Positions 36,311 to 45,159 of a stretch of DNA of 64,000 nucleotides are shown one piece after another; positions within the stretch are counted from its first letter, which is position 1; each line of letters begins with the position of its first letter. A program made the translations under genes and the position numbers. Source of the stretch: an uncultured Oscillospiraceae bacterium. Lineage in GTDB: Bacteria > Bacillota > Clostridia > Oscillospirales > Oscillospiraceae. The DNA lies in assembly GCA_944385125.1 (NCBI GenBank), contig CALWVZ010000003.1:35698-99697 (forward strand), written 5' to 3'. The notes under the pieces are model-generated. The model did not search any database. It was not told the origin of the DNA and saw only the letters and a list, made by a program, of their open reading frames with translations.

Positions 36311-37528
36311 TCATTTTTTGCCGTCCACCAGGGCCTGGACCTTGATGGGCAGACCGTAGAGGTTTATGAAGCCCTCTGCGTCCTTCTGGTTGTAGTCGCT
36401 CTCGCCGAAGGTGGCTATCTCCTCGCTGTAGAGGGAGTTGGGGCTCCAGACCCCGGCGTTTATCATGTTGCCCTTGTAGAGCTTCAGCTTCACCTTGCCC
36501 GTGACCTTCTCCTGGGTCTTGTCCACAAAGGCGCTGAGGGCCTCCCGGAGAGGAGTGAACCACTGGCCGTTGTACACCAGCTCCGCAAAGGTGATGGACA
36601 GCTTCTGTTTTTCGTGGAGAGTGAGCTTATCCAGACAGACGCTCTCCAGCACGCTGTGGGCCTTGTAGAGAATGGTGCCGCCGGGAGTCTCATATACGCC
36701 CCGGCACTTCATGCCCACCAGGCGGTTCTCCACGATGTCGATGATGCCGATGCCGTTGGCCCCGCCTATCTGGTTCAGCTTGAGGATGATGTTCTTGGCG
36801 CTCATCTTCTCCCCGTCCAGAGCCACGGGCACGCCCTGCTCAAAGTCCAGGGTGATGTAGGTGGGCTTGTCGGGGGCGGCGATGGGGGAGACGCCCATCT
36901 CCAAAAAGCCGGGCTTTTCATACATGGGCTCGTTGCCGGTGTCCTCCAGGTCCAGTCCCTCGTGGGACAGGTGCCACAGGTTCTTGTCCTTGGAGTAGTT
37001 GGTCTCCCGGTTTATCTTCAGAGGCACCTTGTGGGCCTCGGCGTACTCTATCTCTTCCTCACGGGACTTGATGCTCCACTCGCGCCAGGGGGCGATGATG
37101 GGCATGTTGGGGGCAAAGTGCTTGATGGCCAGCTCAAAGCGGACCTGGTCGTTGCCCTTGCCGGTGCAGCCGTGGACGATGGCGTCGGCCCCTTCCTTCT
37201 TGGCTATCTCCACAAGGCCTTTGGCGATGCAGGGCCGGGCGTGGCTGGTGCCCAGGAGATACTCTTCATACACTGCCCCGGCCTTCATGGTGGGGATGAT
37301 GAAGTCGTTGACGTACTCCTCGGTGAGGTCCAGCACGTAGAGCTTGGATGCGCCGGTCTTTATTGCTTTCTCCTCCAGGCCCTCCAGCTCGTCGGCCTGG
37401 CCCACGTTGCCGGAGACGGCGATGACTTCGCAGTTATTGTAATTCTCCTTCAACCAGGGGATTATTATGGAAGTGTCAAGACCGCCGGAGTAGGCGAGAA
37501 CGACTTTCTTTATATCAGCTTTATTCAT
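36311..37528 (-). CDS. argG: Argininosuccinate synthase
   Basis: A 405-residue ATP-dependent ligase joining citrulline and aspartate. The P-loop-like [11 protein letters not shown] and the downstream [13 protein letters not shown] motif are visible. GGAGG precedes the ATG. First gene of the arginine cluster, behind a near-perfect promoter and ARG-box-like sequences, so it marks the start of the long minus-strand transcript. Confidence 0.96.
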   Translation of the reverse strand: MNKADIKKVVLAYSGGLDTSIIIPWLKENYNNCEVIAVSGNVGQADELEGLEEKAIKTGASKLYVLDLTEEYVNDFIIPTMKAGAVYEEYLLGTSHARPCIAKGLVEIAKKEGADAIVHGCTGKGNDQVRFELAIKHFAPNMPIIAPWREWSIKSREEEIEYAEAHKVPLKINRETNYSKDKNLWHLSHEGLDLEDTGNEPMYEKPGFLEMGVSPIAAPDKPTYITLDFEQGVPVALDGEKMSAKNIILKLNQIGGANGIGIIDIVENRLVGMKCRGVYETPGGTILYKAHSVLESVCLDKLTLHEKQKLSITFAELVYNGQWFTPLREALSAFVDKTQEKVTGKVKLKLYKGNMINAGVWSPNSLYSEEIATFGESDYNQKDAEGFINLYGLPIKVQALVDGKK

Positions 37529-37562
37529 TGGGATGCCTCCATCTGTTTTGTGTTATGGGCAG

Positions 37563-37591
37563 ATTATAATGTACGCCCGGCGCTTTGTCAA
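37563..37591 (-). promoter_or_regulatory. Consensus promoter of the arginine cluster
   Basis: On the minus strand TTGACA (37591-37586) and TATAAT (37568-37563) are separated by exactly 17 bases, a perfect sigma-A match. It is placed ~35 bases before the argG start. Confidence 0.88.
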
Positions 37592-37600
37592 CACAAAAAG

Positions 37601-37614
37601 TGAATATTTAGCCA
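37601..37614. promoter_or_regulatory. ARG-box-like half site near argG promoter
   Basis: TGAATATTTAGCCA has the conserved TGAAT half of the ArgR operator followed by AT-rich spacer, 10 bases upstream of the argG -35. The second half is poor. Confidence 0.4.
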
Positions 37615-37673
37615 AAATATATGAAATAAACTAGAGTAATATGCATAAACGCTCTGCATATACAGACTAAACG

Positions 37674-37687
37674 TGAATATTAATTGC
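37674..37687. promoter_or_regulatory. ARG-box-like site
   Basis: TGAATATTAATTGC differs from the palindromic ArgR pattern TGAAT-4-ATTCA in two end bases. It lies in the shared region between argG and the citrate-synthase operon. Confidence 0.5.
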
Positions 37688-37713
37688 TTTATGCATAATA
37701 TCCGGCCAGTCTC

Positions 37714-37721
37714 TTGTACAA
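37714..37721. promoter_or_regulatory. TTGTACAA palindrome, upstream copy (possible GntR operator)
   Basis: Exact 8-bp palindrome repeated 84 bases downstream at 37798. The 84-base spacing is close to eight helical turns, which would put both copies on the same DNA face. Confidence 0.45.
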
Positions 37722-37759
37722 ATTGCCGGGAGAGCCGTGTGTGAAGAAAAAAATAAAGC

Positions 37760-37788
37760 TGGACATTTATTGTGTATGGTGGTATATA
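37760..37788 (+). promoter_or_regulatory. Promoter of the citrate-synthase/aconitase/IDH operon
   Basis: TGGACA (37760-37765) and TATATA (37783-37788) at 17-base spacing, each one base off consensus. Predicted start is near 37795, directly before the TTGTACAA at 37798. Confidence 0.6.
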
Positions 37789-37797
37789 TGTATACAG

Positions 37798-37805
37798 TTG
37801 TACAA
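37798..37805. promoter_or_regulatory. TTGTACAA palindrome, downstream copy (possible GntR operator)
   Basis: Second exact copy, at about +4 of the predicted transcript. A repressor bound here would block transcription start. The GntR gene in the operon is the natural candidate. Confidence 0.45.
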
Positions 37806-37855
37806 AAATACATAGATCCAGCCCCCGAGGCCCGCCGGGAAAGGAGAGAACGCAT

Positions 37856-39235
37856 ATGCTGGAACTGTCTGCAAGAACCAATCTGCTGGAGGAAAACGAC
37901 TACAAATATTCTCTGCAGGACGTCAAGGAGCCTATGCTGTACCGGGATATGTACAGCTACGAGGAAGTGCCCAAGATAGCTTTCAACCACCGAAGGGTGC
38001 CCATGTCCATGCCGGAGGATATATGGATAACCGATACCTCCTTCAGGGACGGGCAGCAGTCGGTAAATCCCTATACCACTGACCAGATAGTGGAGCTTTA
38101 CAAGCTGATGAACAGGCTGGGCGGGCCCTACGGCCTGATACGCCAGACCGAGTTTTTCATATACAGCAAAAAGGACCGGGAGGCGGTGGAGCGCTGCCAG
38201 GCTCTGGGCCTGCGCTTCCCGGAGATAACAACCTGGATAAGGGCCAGCCGGGAGGATTTCCGCCTGGTAAAGGACATGGGCATCAGAGAGACAGGCATAC
38301 TGGTATCCTGCAGCGACTACCATATATTCAAAAAACTGAAGATGAGCCGCAGCCAGGCCATGGAGCACTATCTGGCTGCGGTGAAGGACGCCTTTGACGC
38401 CGGGGTCATGCCCCGCTGCCATCTGGAGGACATAACCCGGGCGGACTTCTACGGCTTCGTGGTGCCCTTTGTCAACGAGCTGATGGAGCTGTCCCGGGAG
38501 GCAGGGATACCAGTTCGCATCCGGGCCTGCGACACCATGGGCTACGGGGTGCCCTATACCGAGGTGGCCCTGCCCCGGAGCGTGCCGGGGATAATCTACG
38601 GCCTGCAGCACTATTCCGATGTGCAGAGCCAGTATCTGGAGTGGCACGGCCACAATGACTTTTACAAGGCCGTAGCCAACGCCTCCACCGCCTGGCTTTA
38701 CGGGGCCAGCGGAGTCAACTGCTCCCTGCTGGGCATAGGGGAGCGCACAGGGAACGTGCCTCTGGAGGCCATGGTCTTTGAGTACGCATCCCTTCGGGGC
38801 TCCCTGGACGGCATGGACCCCACGGTGATAACGGAGATAGCCGAATATTTCCGCAGGGAGATAGGCTACAACATACCGCCCATGACCCCCTTTGTGGGGC
38901 GGAAGTTCAACGAGACCCGGGCGGGCATCCATGCCGACGGGCTTTTGAAGGACGAGGAGATATATAACATCTTCAACACGGAAAAACTGCTGAAGCGTCC
39001 GGCCAAGGTGGCCATAAACAAGAACTCGGGCCTTGCGGGCATAGCCTACTGGATGAACCAGAACTATTTCCTCCGGGGCGACGACAAGCTGGATAAGCGC
39101 TCTCCCCTGGTCCAGGCCCTGAAGGAATGGGTGGACGGAGAGTATGAGGGCGGCAGGACCGCCAGCCTCTCCACCGAGGAACTGGAGAGTAAAATATTTG
39201 AACTCTCCGGCGGGCAGTTCAGACCCCAGACCTGA
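37856..39235 (+). CDS. Probable Re-citrate synthase (HMGL/isopropylmalate synthase family)
   Basis: A 459-residue pyruvate-carboxyltransferase-like TIM-barrel enzyme. ATG 37856 is chosen for AAAGGAGAG 7 bases upstream. Active-site DTSFRDGQQS lies at 60-69, and the metal-binding HxH is H264/H266 in WHGHND. Clostridium kluyveri Re-citrate synthase belongs to this family and was long annotated as isopropylmalate synthase. Here aconitase and isocitrate dehydrogenase follow in the same operon and no leucine genes are present, so citrate formation from oxaloacetate and acetyl-CoA is the best reading. The C-terminal allosteric domain of leucine enzymes is absent. Homocitrate synthase is the main alternative. 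Confidence 0.75.
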   Translation: MLELSARTNLLEENDYKYSLQDVKEPMLYRDMYSYEEVPKIAFNHRRVPMSMPEDIWITDTSFRDGQQSVNPYTTDQIVELYKLMNRLGGPYGLIRQTEFFIYSKKDREAVERCQALGLRFPEITTWIRASREDFRLVKDMGIRETGILVSCSDYHIFKKLKMSRSQAMEHYLAAVKDAFDAGVMPRCHLEDITRADFYGFVVPFVNELMELSREAGIPVRIRACDTMGYGVPYTEVALPRSVPGIIYGLQHYSDVQSQYLEWHGHNDFYKAVANASTAWLYGASGVNCSLLGIGERTGNVPLEAMVFEYASLRGSLDGMDPTVITEIAEYFRREIGYNIPPMTPFVGRKFNETRAGIHADGLLKDEEIYNIFNTEKLLKRPAKVAINKNSGLAGIAYWMNQNYFLRGDDKLDKRSPLVQALKEWVDGEYEGGRTASLSTEELESKIFELSGGQFRPQT

Positions 39236-39252
39236 CAGAAGGAGGAGAAAAC

Positions 39253-39906
39253 ATGAGAGAGCACAGGACCATATCCATAGCCGACCAGATATTCGAGCAG
39301 CTGGAGCGGGACATACTCACCGGAAAATACCCCAAGGGCGAGGTGCTCAGCGAGCTGCGCCTGTCCTCGGAGCTGGGGGTCAGCCGCACGCCTGTAAGAG
39401 AGGCCGTCCGCCGTCTGGAGCAGGAGAACATCCTGAAGGAGACGGGCCGGGGCATGGTGGTGGTAGGCATATCCCGGGAGGATATGATGGACATGTACGA
39501 GGTGCGCATGCAGCTGGAGGGCCTGGCCGCCCGGCGGGCTGCCGCCAATATAAGCGACGAACAGCTTAAAGACATGGAGGACTGCCTGGCCCTGCAGCGC
39601 TTTTACGTGGAAAAGCAGGATGGGGGGAGCCCGGAGCAGATACGGGACATGGACAGCCGCTTCCACCAGCTGCTGTACGAGAGCAGCGGCAGCCGGGCCT
39701 ATCAGGAGATACTCAAGGCCCTGCACAAAAAGATAGTCAAGTACCGCTGCGCCTCCATAAGCAAGCACACCAGAGCAGTCCACTCCCTGGCGGAGCACCG
39801 GGCCATATATGAGGCTCTGGCCGCCCACGACGGGGACGCCGCCGAGAAAGCGGCTCTGGAGCATGTGGCCAACGCCAGGGACAGTATGATAAAAATGGAG
39901 ATGTGA
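39253..39906 (+). CDS. GntR-family regulator with FCD ligand domain
   Basis: A 217-residue FadR-type regulator: winged helix at ~8-75 (LRLSSELGVSRTPVREAVRRLE) and an all-helical FCD domain (~85-205) with DxxFHQLL and HRAIYEAL that usually bind a metal and an organic acid. AAGGAGG lies 8 bases before the ATG. It sits between the citrate synthase and aconitase genes, so it probably controls this operon in response to a TCA acid such as citrate. Confidence 0.9.
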   Translation: MREHRTISIADQIFEQLERDILTGKYPKGEVLSELRLSSELGVSRTPVREAVRRLEQENILKETGRGMVVVGISREDMMDMYEVRMQLEGLAARRAAANISDEQLKDMEDCLALQRFYVEKQDGGSPEQIRDMDSRFHQLLYESSGSRAYQEILKALHKKIVKYRCASISKHTRAVHSLAEHRAIYEALAAHDGDAAEKAALEHVANARDSMIKMEM

Positions 39907-39909
39907 GTT

Positions 39910-41838
39910 ATGGGATACAATCTTGCAGAGAAGATAATAAAGGAACACCTGGTGTCCGGCAGCATGGTCCCGGGACAGGAGGCCGCCCTGAGGATAGACC
40001 AGACCCTCACTCAGGACGCCACCGGCACCATGGCCTATCTGGAGTTCGAGGCCATGGGCCTGGACCGGGTGAGAACAGAGCTGTCCGTGGCCTACATAGA
40101 CCACAACACCCTCCAGTCCGGCTTTGAGAACGCCGACGACCACCGTTATATCCAGACCGTGGCAAAAAAGCATGGGGTCTGGTTCTCCCGCCCCGGCAAC
40201 GGTATCTGCCACCAGGTGCATCTGGAACGCTTCGGCGTGCCGGGCAAGACCCTCATCGGCTCCGACAGCCATACCCCCACCGCCGGGGGACTGGGTATGC
40301 TGGCCTTCGGCGCCGGAGGATTGGACGTGGCCGTGGCCATGGGTGGAGGCGCCTACTATATAACAATGCCCCAGGTGATAAAGGTGGAATTGAAGGGGGC
40401 CCTGCGGCCCTTCGTCACCGCCAAGGATGTGAGCCTGGAGATACTGCGCCTGCTCTCCGTAAAGGGGGGCGTGGGTAAAATCATAGAGTGGGGCGGCCAG
40501 GGCGTAAAGACCCTGACTGTGCCGGAGCGGGCCACCATCACCAACATGGGGGCGGAGCTGGGGGCTACCAGTTCTATCTTCCCCTCCGACGAGATGACCC
40601 TGGCCTTTCTGAAGGCCCAGGGCCGGGAGAAGGATTTCCGGGAGCTGCAGCCTGACGCCGACGCAGAGTATGAGCGGGTGGTAGAGATAGACCTCTCCGC
40701 CCTGGAGCCGCTGATAGCCTGCCCCCATATGCCGGACCGGGTGGTGACGGTGAAGAGCCTGGAGGGCGCAAAGGTGGACCAGGTGTGCATAGGCTCCTGT
40801 ACCAATTCCTCCCTCTACGATATGCTGAAGGCTGCGGCCATGCTGAAGGGGCGGCAGATAAGCCCCAGAGTCTCCATGTCCGTCTCCCCCGGCTCAAGGC
40901 AGGTGCTCACCATGCTCTCCGACTGCGGGGCTCTGTCGGACATCCTGTCCTCCGGGGCCAGGCTCCTGGAGTGCGCCTGCGGGCCCTGCATAGGCATGGG
41001 CTTCTCCCCCAACTCCGGGGGGGTGAGCCTGCGCACCTTCAACAGAAATTTCCAGGGACGCAGCGGCACTGCCGACGCCAAGGTATATCTGGTCTCCCCG
41101 GAGACCGCCGTGGCCGCCGCCCTCACCGGGGAGATCACCGACCCCAGGGAGCTGGGCCTGGAGAAGCTGGATGTGGCCATGCCCGCCGTCTTCAAAGCGG
41201 ACGACAGCGCCCTGCTGCCCCCGGCGCCTGAGGATAAGGCGGGAGAGGTGGAAGTGCTCCGGGGCCCCAACATCAAGGCCATACCCGAGGGCAGGCCCCT
41301 CACCGACAGGATAGAGGCCCGGCTGACTTTGAAGGTGGGTGACAACATCACCACCGACCACATCATGCCCGCCGGAGCCAAGATACTGCCCTACCGCTCC
41401 AATGTGCCCAAGCTGGCCGAGTTCTGCTTTGCCGTGTGTGACGGTGGCTTTTACAAGCGGGCCCTGGAGGCGGGACAGAGCATCATAGTGGGCGGAGCAA
41501 ACTACGGTCAGGGCTCTTCCCGGGAGCACGCCGCCCTGGTGCCCCTGTACCTGGGGGTGAGGGCCGTGGCGGCCAAGAGCTTTGCCCGCATCCACCAGGC
41601 CAACCTGATAAACGCCGGCATCCTGCCTCTGAGCTTCAAGGACCCGGCGGACTACGACCGGCTGGAGCAGGGGGAGGAGCTGGAGCTTTCCGGCGTGCTG
41701 AAGGGCCTGGAGAGCGGGGAAATGACCCTGCGTACCAAGGCCGGAGATATAAAGCTGCTCTGCTCCTTCACGGAGAGACAGCAGAAAATACTCAGGGCCG
41801 GCGGATTGCTGAACTATACCAGAGAGGGGAATAAATGA
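39910..41838 (+). CDS. acn: Aconitate hydratase
   Basis: A 642-residue iron-sulfur hydratase that converts citrate to isocitrate. Cluster ligands are the Cys in CIGSCTNSS and the pair in CACGPCIG. The substrate loop QGSSREHAAL in the swivel domain is intact. Its length and order match the compact clostridial aconitase group related to isopropylmalate isomerase. It starts 3 bases after the GntR gene and overlaps the dehydrogenase start (ATGATGG). Confidence 0.93.
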   Translation: MGYNLAEKIIKEHLVSGSMVPGQEAALRIDQTLTQDATGTMAYLEFEAMGLDRVRTELSVAYIDHNTLQSGFENADDHRYIQTVAKKHGVWFSRPGNGICHQVHLERFGVPGKTLIGSDSHTPTAGGLGMLAFGAGGLDVAVAMGGGAYYITMPQVIKVELKGALRPFVTAKDVSLEILRLLSVKGGVGKIIEWGGQGVKTLTVPERATITNMGAELGATSSIFPSDEMTLAFLKAQGREKDFRELQPDADAEYERVVEIDLSALEPLIACPHMPDRVVTVKSLEGAKVDQVCIGSCTNSSLYDMLKAAAMLKGRQISPRVSMSVSPGSRQVLTMLSDCGALSDILSSGARLLECACGPCIGMGFSPNSGGVSLRTFNRNFQGRSGTADAKVYLVSPETAVAAALTGEITDPRELGLEKLDVAMPAVFKADDSALLPPAPEDKAGEVEVLRGPNIKAIPEGRPLTDRIEARLTLKVGDNITTDHIMPAGAKILPYRSNVPKLAEFCFAVCDGGFYKRALEAGQSIIVGGANYGQGSSREHAALVPLYLGVRAVAAKSFARIHQANLINAGILPLSFKDPADYDRLEQGEELELSGVLKGLESGEMTLRTKAGDIKLLCSFTERQQKILRAGGLLNYTREGNK

Positions 41839-42980
41839 TGGATAAGAGGGAATACATAGAGAAAGCGGCGGAGCACTTCAAAGAGCTGCTGGCCCAGCAG
41901 CTCCAGCGCCAGGAGCGCATGGAGCAGGCCTCCCCCGCCAAGGACTTCTCCAAAATGGAGAAGATAGTCATAGGCGTGGCGGGGGGCGACGGCATAGGCC
42001 CCATCATCATGGCCCAGGCCCGGCGGGTGCTGGAGAAGCTGCTGGCGGAGGAGCTCTCCTCCGGGCGTATAGAGCTGAGAGACATCCAGGGCCTGACCAT
42101 AGAGAACCGCCTGGCCCAGGGCTGCGCCGTGCCCCCGGAGGTGCTGGCGGAGATAAAGAACTGCGACGTGCTTTTGAAGGGCCCCACCACCACCCCCAAG
42201 GGGGGCACTCTGGAGAGCGCCAACGTGACGCTGCGCCGGGAGCTGGACCTCTTTGCCAACGTACGCCCGGTGGAGATACCCCAGGAGGGCATCGACTGGA
42301 TGTTCTTTCGGGAGAACACCGAAGGGGAGTATGCCCTGGGCAGCCGGGGCATTGAAGTACCGGGGAAGCTGAGCATGGACTTCAAGGTCACCACCGACGC
42401 CGGGACCAGACGCATAGCCCGGGCGGCCTTCGACTATGCCAGAGCCAACGGCAAGACCAAGGTGGCCATAGTCACCAAGGCCAACATCATGAAAAAGACC
42501 GACGGCATGTTCTCCCGCATTTGCCAGGAAGTGGCGGCGGAGTACCCGGAGATCACCGCCGACGAGTGGTACATAGACATCATGACCGCAAACCTGGTGA
42601 ATAAGGACATCCGCAGCCAGTTCCAGGTCTTCCTCCTGCCCAACCTCTACGGGGATATCATCACCGACGAGGCCGCCCAGCTCCAGGGGGGCGTGGGCAC
42701 TGCCGGCAGCGCCAACATAGGGGCGGGCTACGCCATGTTCGAGGCCATCCACGGCTCGGCGCCCAGAAAGATCGAGAAGGGCGAGGGGGACTATGCCAAT
42801 CCCTCCAGCATACTGAAGGCTGCGGAAATGCTGCTGCGCCACATCGCCCTGGCAGACAAGGCGGACAGGCTCTCCGCCGCCATGGCCGCCTGCGCCCGGG
42901 AGGGCAGGGTAGTCATCACCGGCCATAAGGACGGCGCCAGCTGCCGGGAATTCACCGACTACCTGCTGGAGAAGCTGTAA
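41835..42980 (+). CDS. Isocitrate dehydrogenase (isocitrate/isopropylmalate dehydrogenase family)
   Basis: A 381-residue decarboxylating dehydrogenase. An unusual ~45-residue Gln/Glu-rich N-terminal extension precedes IVIGVAGGDGIGPIIM. Substrate-site RENTEGEYA and the metal-binding DIITDEAAQLQGG, plus FEAIHGSAP, are present. By position after aconitase it should make 2-oxoglutarate; isopropylmalate or homoisocitrate dehydrogenase activity cannot be excluded from sequence alone. Either of two overlapping ATGs (41835, 41838) may be used. Confidence 0.85.
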   Translation: MMDKREYIEKAAEHFKELLAQQLQRQERMEQASPAKDFSKMEKIVIGVAGGDGIGPIIMAQARRVLEKLLAEELSSGRIELRDIQGLTIENRLAQGCAVPPEVLAEIKNCDVLLKGPTTTPKGGTLESANVTLRRELDLFANVRPVEIPQEGIDWMFFRENTEGEYALGSRGIEVPGKLSMDFKVTTDAGTRRIARAAFDYARANGKTKVAIVTKANIMKKTDGMFSRICQEVAAEYPEITADEWYIDIMTANLVNKDIRSQFQVFLLPNLYGDIITDEAAQLQGGVGTAGSANIGAGYAMFEAIHGSAPRKIEKGEGDYANPSSILKAAEMLLRHIALADKADRLSAAMAACAREGRVVITGHKDGASCREFTDYLLEKL

Positions 42981-43003
42981 AAGGAACATAAGAAAAGCGA
43001 CAA

Positions 43004-43043
43004 AACAGCCCCGGCTCTGCGGGAGAGCAGAGCCGGGGCTGTT
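43004..43043 (+). terminator. Hairpin after isocitrate dehydrogenase gene
   Basis: A 17-bp perfect stem (43004-43020 with 43027-43043). Only a weak T-rich tail follows, so it is a terminator-like or 3-prime-end stabilising stem. An overlapping 8-bp inverted repeat GTTCACAG/CTGTGAAC lies at 43041-43069. The rest of the 225-base gap is AT-rich with no gene seen. Confidence 0.75.
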
Positions 43044-43205
43044 CACAGTTTATTGGCAGCGCTGTGAACGAAAAATTAATTTGGTTATTTTTATAGTTAA
43101 TTCCTTTCTTAGAATTTACCTGTATTCTTAAGCCATAAAAACAAGGGAGACCGATGAAGCTCAGCTCCGGGCCTCCCCAGGAAATCAAGAAAGGAAATTA
43201 CTGAT

Positions 43206-43454
43206 ATGAATAAAAATTATGAATTTGCTCTTACCGCCGTCCTCAACGACATCGGAATGGACAGGGCCGAAGCCCGCCTGGTAAATATAGAGAAGCAGGA
43301 GGGACTCTATTACCTGAGTTTCCGTACCGACTGGCAGCACTACGAAGCCTATGTGGATGCCGACACTTTCCAGGTGCTGGGCCTGAATTTTATGCCCGCC
43401 GGAGAGGTGCCTATGGATGAGATAGACTACATCGTGGCCACCGTGGTGGCCTGA
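43206..43454 (+). CDS. Small hypothetical protein (82 aa)
   Basis: An 82-residue acidic protein with AAAGGAA 9 bases before ATG and a terminator right after it. The pattern YLSFRTDWQHYEAYVDADTF followed by VLGLNF resembles a single PepSY-like repeat, a short alpha/beta unit, but it has no signal peptide. Probably a real gene because of RBS, codon use and its own terminator. Function unknown. Confidence 0.65.
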   Translation: MNKNYEFALTAVLNDIGMDRAEARLVNIEKQEGLYYLSFRTDWQHYEAYVDADTFQVLGLNFMPAGEVPMDEIDYIVATVVA

Positions 43455-43490
43455 GAGAACAGGATACAGCAACAGAACAGGATAAATGAG

Positions 43491-43515
43491 GGCCGGGGCA
43501 ACCCGGCCTTTTGTC
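43491..43515 (+). terminator. Terminator of small hypothetical gene
   Basis: GGCCGGG (43491-43497) pairs with CCCGGCC (43502-43508) around GCAA, then TTTT. Confidence 0.8.
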
Positions 43516-43534
43516 ATTGTATTTAATTGCCGCT

Positions 43535-44056
43535 TCAATCCTCCGGCCTGTCCACTCCCAGCTCAAAGCATTTCTCCAGATATATCTTGTGGCAGAAGGC
43601 GATTATGGCCGAGCGCAGCATCATCTTCTCATCCGTGGATTCCGTGCCCACGGCGTCGGGGCTGTCCTTCAGGCCGAAGACAAAGAAGAGGATATTCTCC
43701 AGCTCGTCGCAGAAATAATTGTAGGCCCGCTCCGTGGTATAGGTGCGCTCCTGGATGCGGATGAAACGGTCCAGATTGTCCAGACTCAGCACGTTTTTGG
43801 CCACCGCAACGAAGAAAAGATAGACTATCTGGTCCCGGCCATACTGCTTTTTTATAGGGCTTGCTATCAGCTTTTTCTTCACATAGTTGGATATCATAGA
43901 GGGGGTCATGCAGTTTTCTTCCAGGGGCGAGAGTATCTGGGAGATATATTTTGCCGTCTGCTCCAGGTACAGGCCCACAGTGGGTATCTCATTGTAGCGG
44001 GGAAGACGGAAGCCCCGGATGGAGGCGGCGAGCTTCTCTTTGTTTTCCTGTGTCAT
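43535..44056 (-). CDS. DUF1836 domain protein, probable regulator (copy 1)
   Basis: A 173-residue cytoplasmic protein of the DUF1836 family: LPRYNEIPTVGLYLEQTAKYI, then the helix-turn-helix-like MTPSMISNYVKKKLIASP and KKQYGRDQIVYLFFVAVAK. The N-terminal half resembles MerR-type DNA-binding helices. Its promoter is back-to-back with that of a DegV gene. A second copy lies at 53236. A role as local repressor is inferred from family and arrangement. Confidence 0.88.
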   Translation of the reverse strand: MTQENKEKLAASIRGFRLPRYNEIPTVGLYLEQTAKYISQILSPLEENCMTPSMISNYVKKKLIASPIKKQYGRDQIVYLFFVAVAKNVLSLDNLDRFIRIQERTYTTERAYNYFCDELENILFFVFGLKDSPDAVGTESTDEKMMLRSAIIAFCHKIYLEKCFELGVDRPED

Positions 44057-44102
44057 GATTGCGCTCCGTTTCAGTCATAAAAGACGCTTATTACTGAAAA
44101 GC

Positions 44103-44131
44103 ATTATAATTCCAAAATCCGGCTTTGTCAA
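44103..44131 (-). promoter_or_regulatory. Consensus promoter of DUF1836 copy 1
   Basis: On the minus strand TTGACA (44131-44126) and TATAAT (44108-44103), 17 bases apart. Confidence 0.85.
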
Positions 44132-44163
44132 CGGATAGACAAAACGCCGGAATAAAATAACTG

Positions 44164-44192
44164 TTGACTTTAGATAAGGATGCTGATATTAT
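44164..44192 (+). promoter_or_regulatory. Promoter of the DegV gene
   Basis: TTGACT (44164-44169) and TATTAT (44187-44192), 17 bases apart, 45 bases before the ATG. It lies back-to-back with the DUF1836 promoter. Confidence 0.75.
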
Positions 44193-44237
44193 GACATAGG
44201 TTTTTAAAAAACCGATTACTTTTGCCGAGGTACAGTC

Positions 44238-45077
44238 ATGAACTACAGAATAGCCGTGGATTCCTCCTGCAATCTGCTCAGTTTTCCCGGTGTGGATTTT
44301 GCCAGCGTGCCCTTGAAGATAGTCACCGATGTGAAAGAATATGTGGATGACGAGAAGCTGGACTGCGCCGTGATGCTGGAGGAGCTGGCGGCATATAAGG
44401 GCCGCTCCGGCACCGCCTGCCCCAATGTGGGGGAGTGGCTGGAGGCCTTCGGCCAGGCGGAGAGAGTCTTTGCCCTGGCTATCACCAGCAGCCTCTCCGG
44501 CTGCTACAATGCCTGCGTTCAGGCCAAGGAAGTGTATGAGCAGACCTACCCCGGCAGACGGGTCAGCTGTCTTGACAGCCTCTCGGCAGGCCCGGAGCTG
44601 GTGCTCACCATGGAGAAGCTCCGTGAGCTCATCGGCCTGGGCCTGGACTTTGAGGAGATAGACAGGCGTATCCGGGAGTACATGGAGCATACCCACCTGA
44701 TGTTCATGCTGGAGAGCGTGGACAATCTGGCAAAGAACGGGCGCATAAGCCCTCTGGCGGCAAAGACCGTTGGTGTGCTGGGCATACGGATAATGGGCCA
44801 GGCCAGCCGGGAGGGGACTTTGGAGCAGCTGCACAAGTGCCGGGGCCAGGCAAAAGCTCTCCAGGCTATTGTCCGGGAGATGGAGGCCCACGGCTATGCC
44901 GGCGGCAAACTGCGCATTGCCCATTGCTTCAATGCCAGCGGGGCCAAAGAGCTGCAAAACATGATAAAGGGCCGCTGGCCCCAGTTGGACACCAATATCG
45001 TGCCCTTTACCGGGCTGTGCTCTTTCTACGGAGAAAAGGGCTGCATCATGGCGGCCTTTGAGGACGGGCAGGCCTGA
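44238..45077 (+). CDS. DegV-family fatty-acid-binding protein
   Basis: A 279-residue DegV protein; the family binds a fatty acid between two domains and serves as FakB partner of the FakA kinase. Typical elements are AVDSSCNL at the N-terminus, SGTACPN-like GRSGTACPNVGEW, ITSSLSGCYN and LESVDNLAKNGRIS. No FakA gene is nearby. Transcribed alone from its own promoter and ended by a strong hairpin. Confidence 0.92.
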   Translation: MNYRIAVDSSCNLLSFPGVDFASVPLKIVTDVKEYVDDEKLDCAVMLEELAAYKGRSGTACPNVGEWLEAFGQAERVFALAITSSLSGCYNACVQAKEVYEQTYPGRRVSCLDSLSAGPELVLTMEKLRELIGLGLDFEEIDRRIREYMEHTHLMFMLESVDNLAKNGRISPLAAKTVGVLGIRIMGQASREGTLEQLHKCRGQAKALQAIVREMEAHGYAGGKLRIAHCFNASGAKELQNMIKGRWPQLDTNIVPFTGLCSFYGEKGCIMAAFEDGQA

Positions 45078-45105
45078 AAGCCCCATTGCGGATACGGAAG
45101 GAACA

Positions 45106-45143
45106 AAGGCCCCCGGCGCAGCAAAAGCTGCGCCGGGGGCCTT
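45106..45143. terminator. Shared hairpin between DegV gene and convergent small gene
   Basis: A 17-bp perfect stem (45106-45122 with 45127-45143) with an AAAA loop. T-rich flanks are short on both sides. Confidence 0.8.
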
Positions 45144-45159
45144 GAATGTTTTCCGGCCC

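Noticed and set aside
35192-37603. 803-codon open frame on the plus strand
   Set aside because: It lies opposite argH and argG, is rich in Gly/His/Val from antisense codons, has no RBS or domain, and both genes beneath it are certain.
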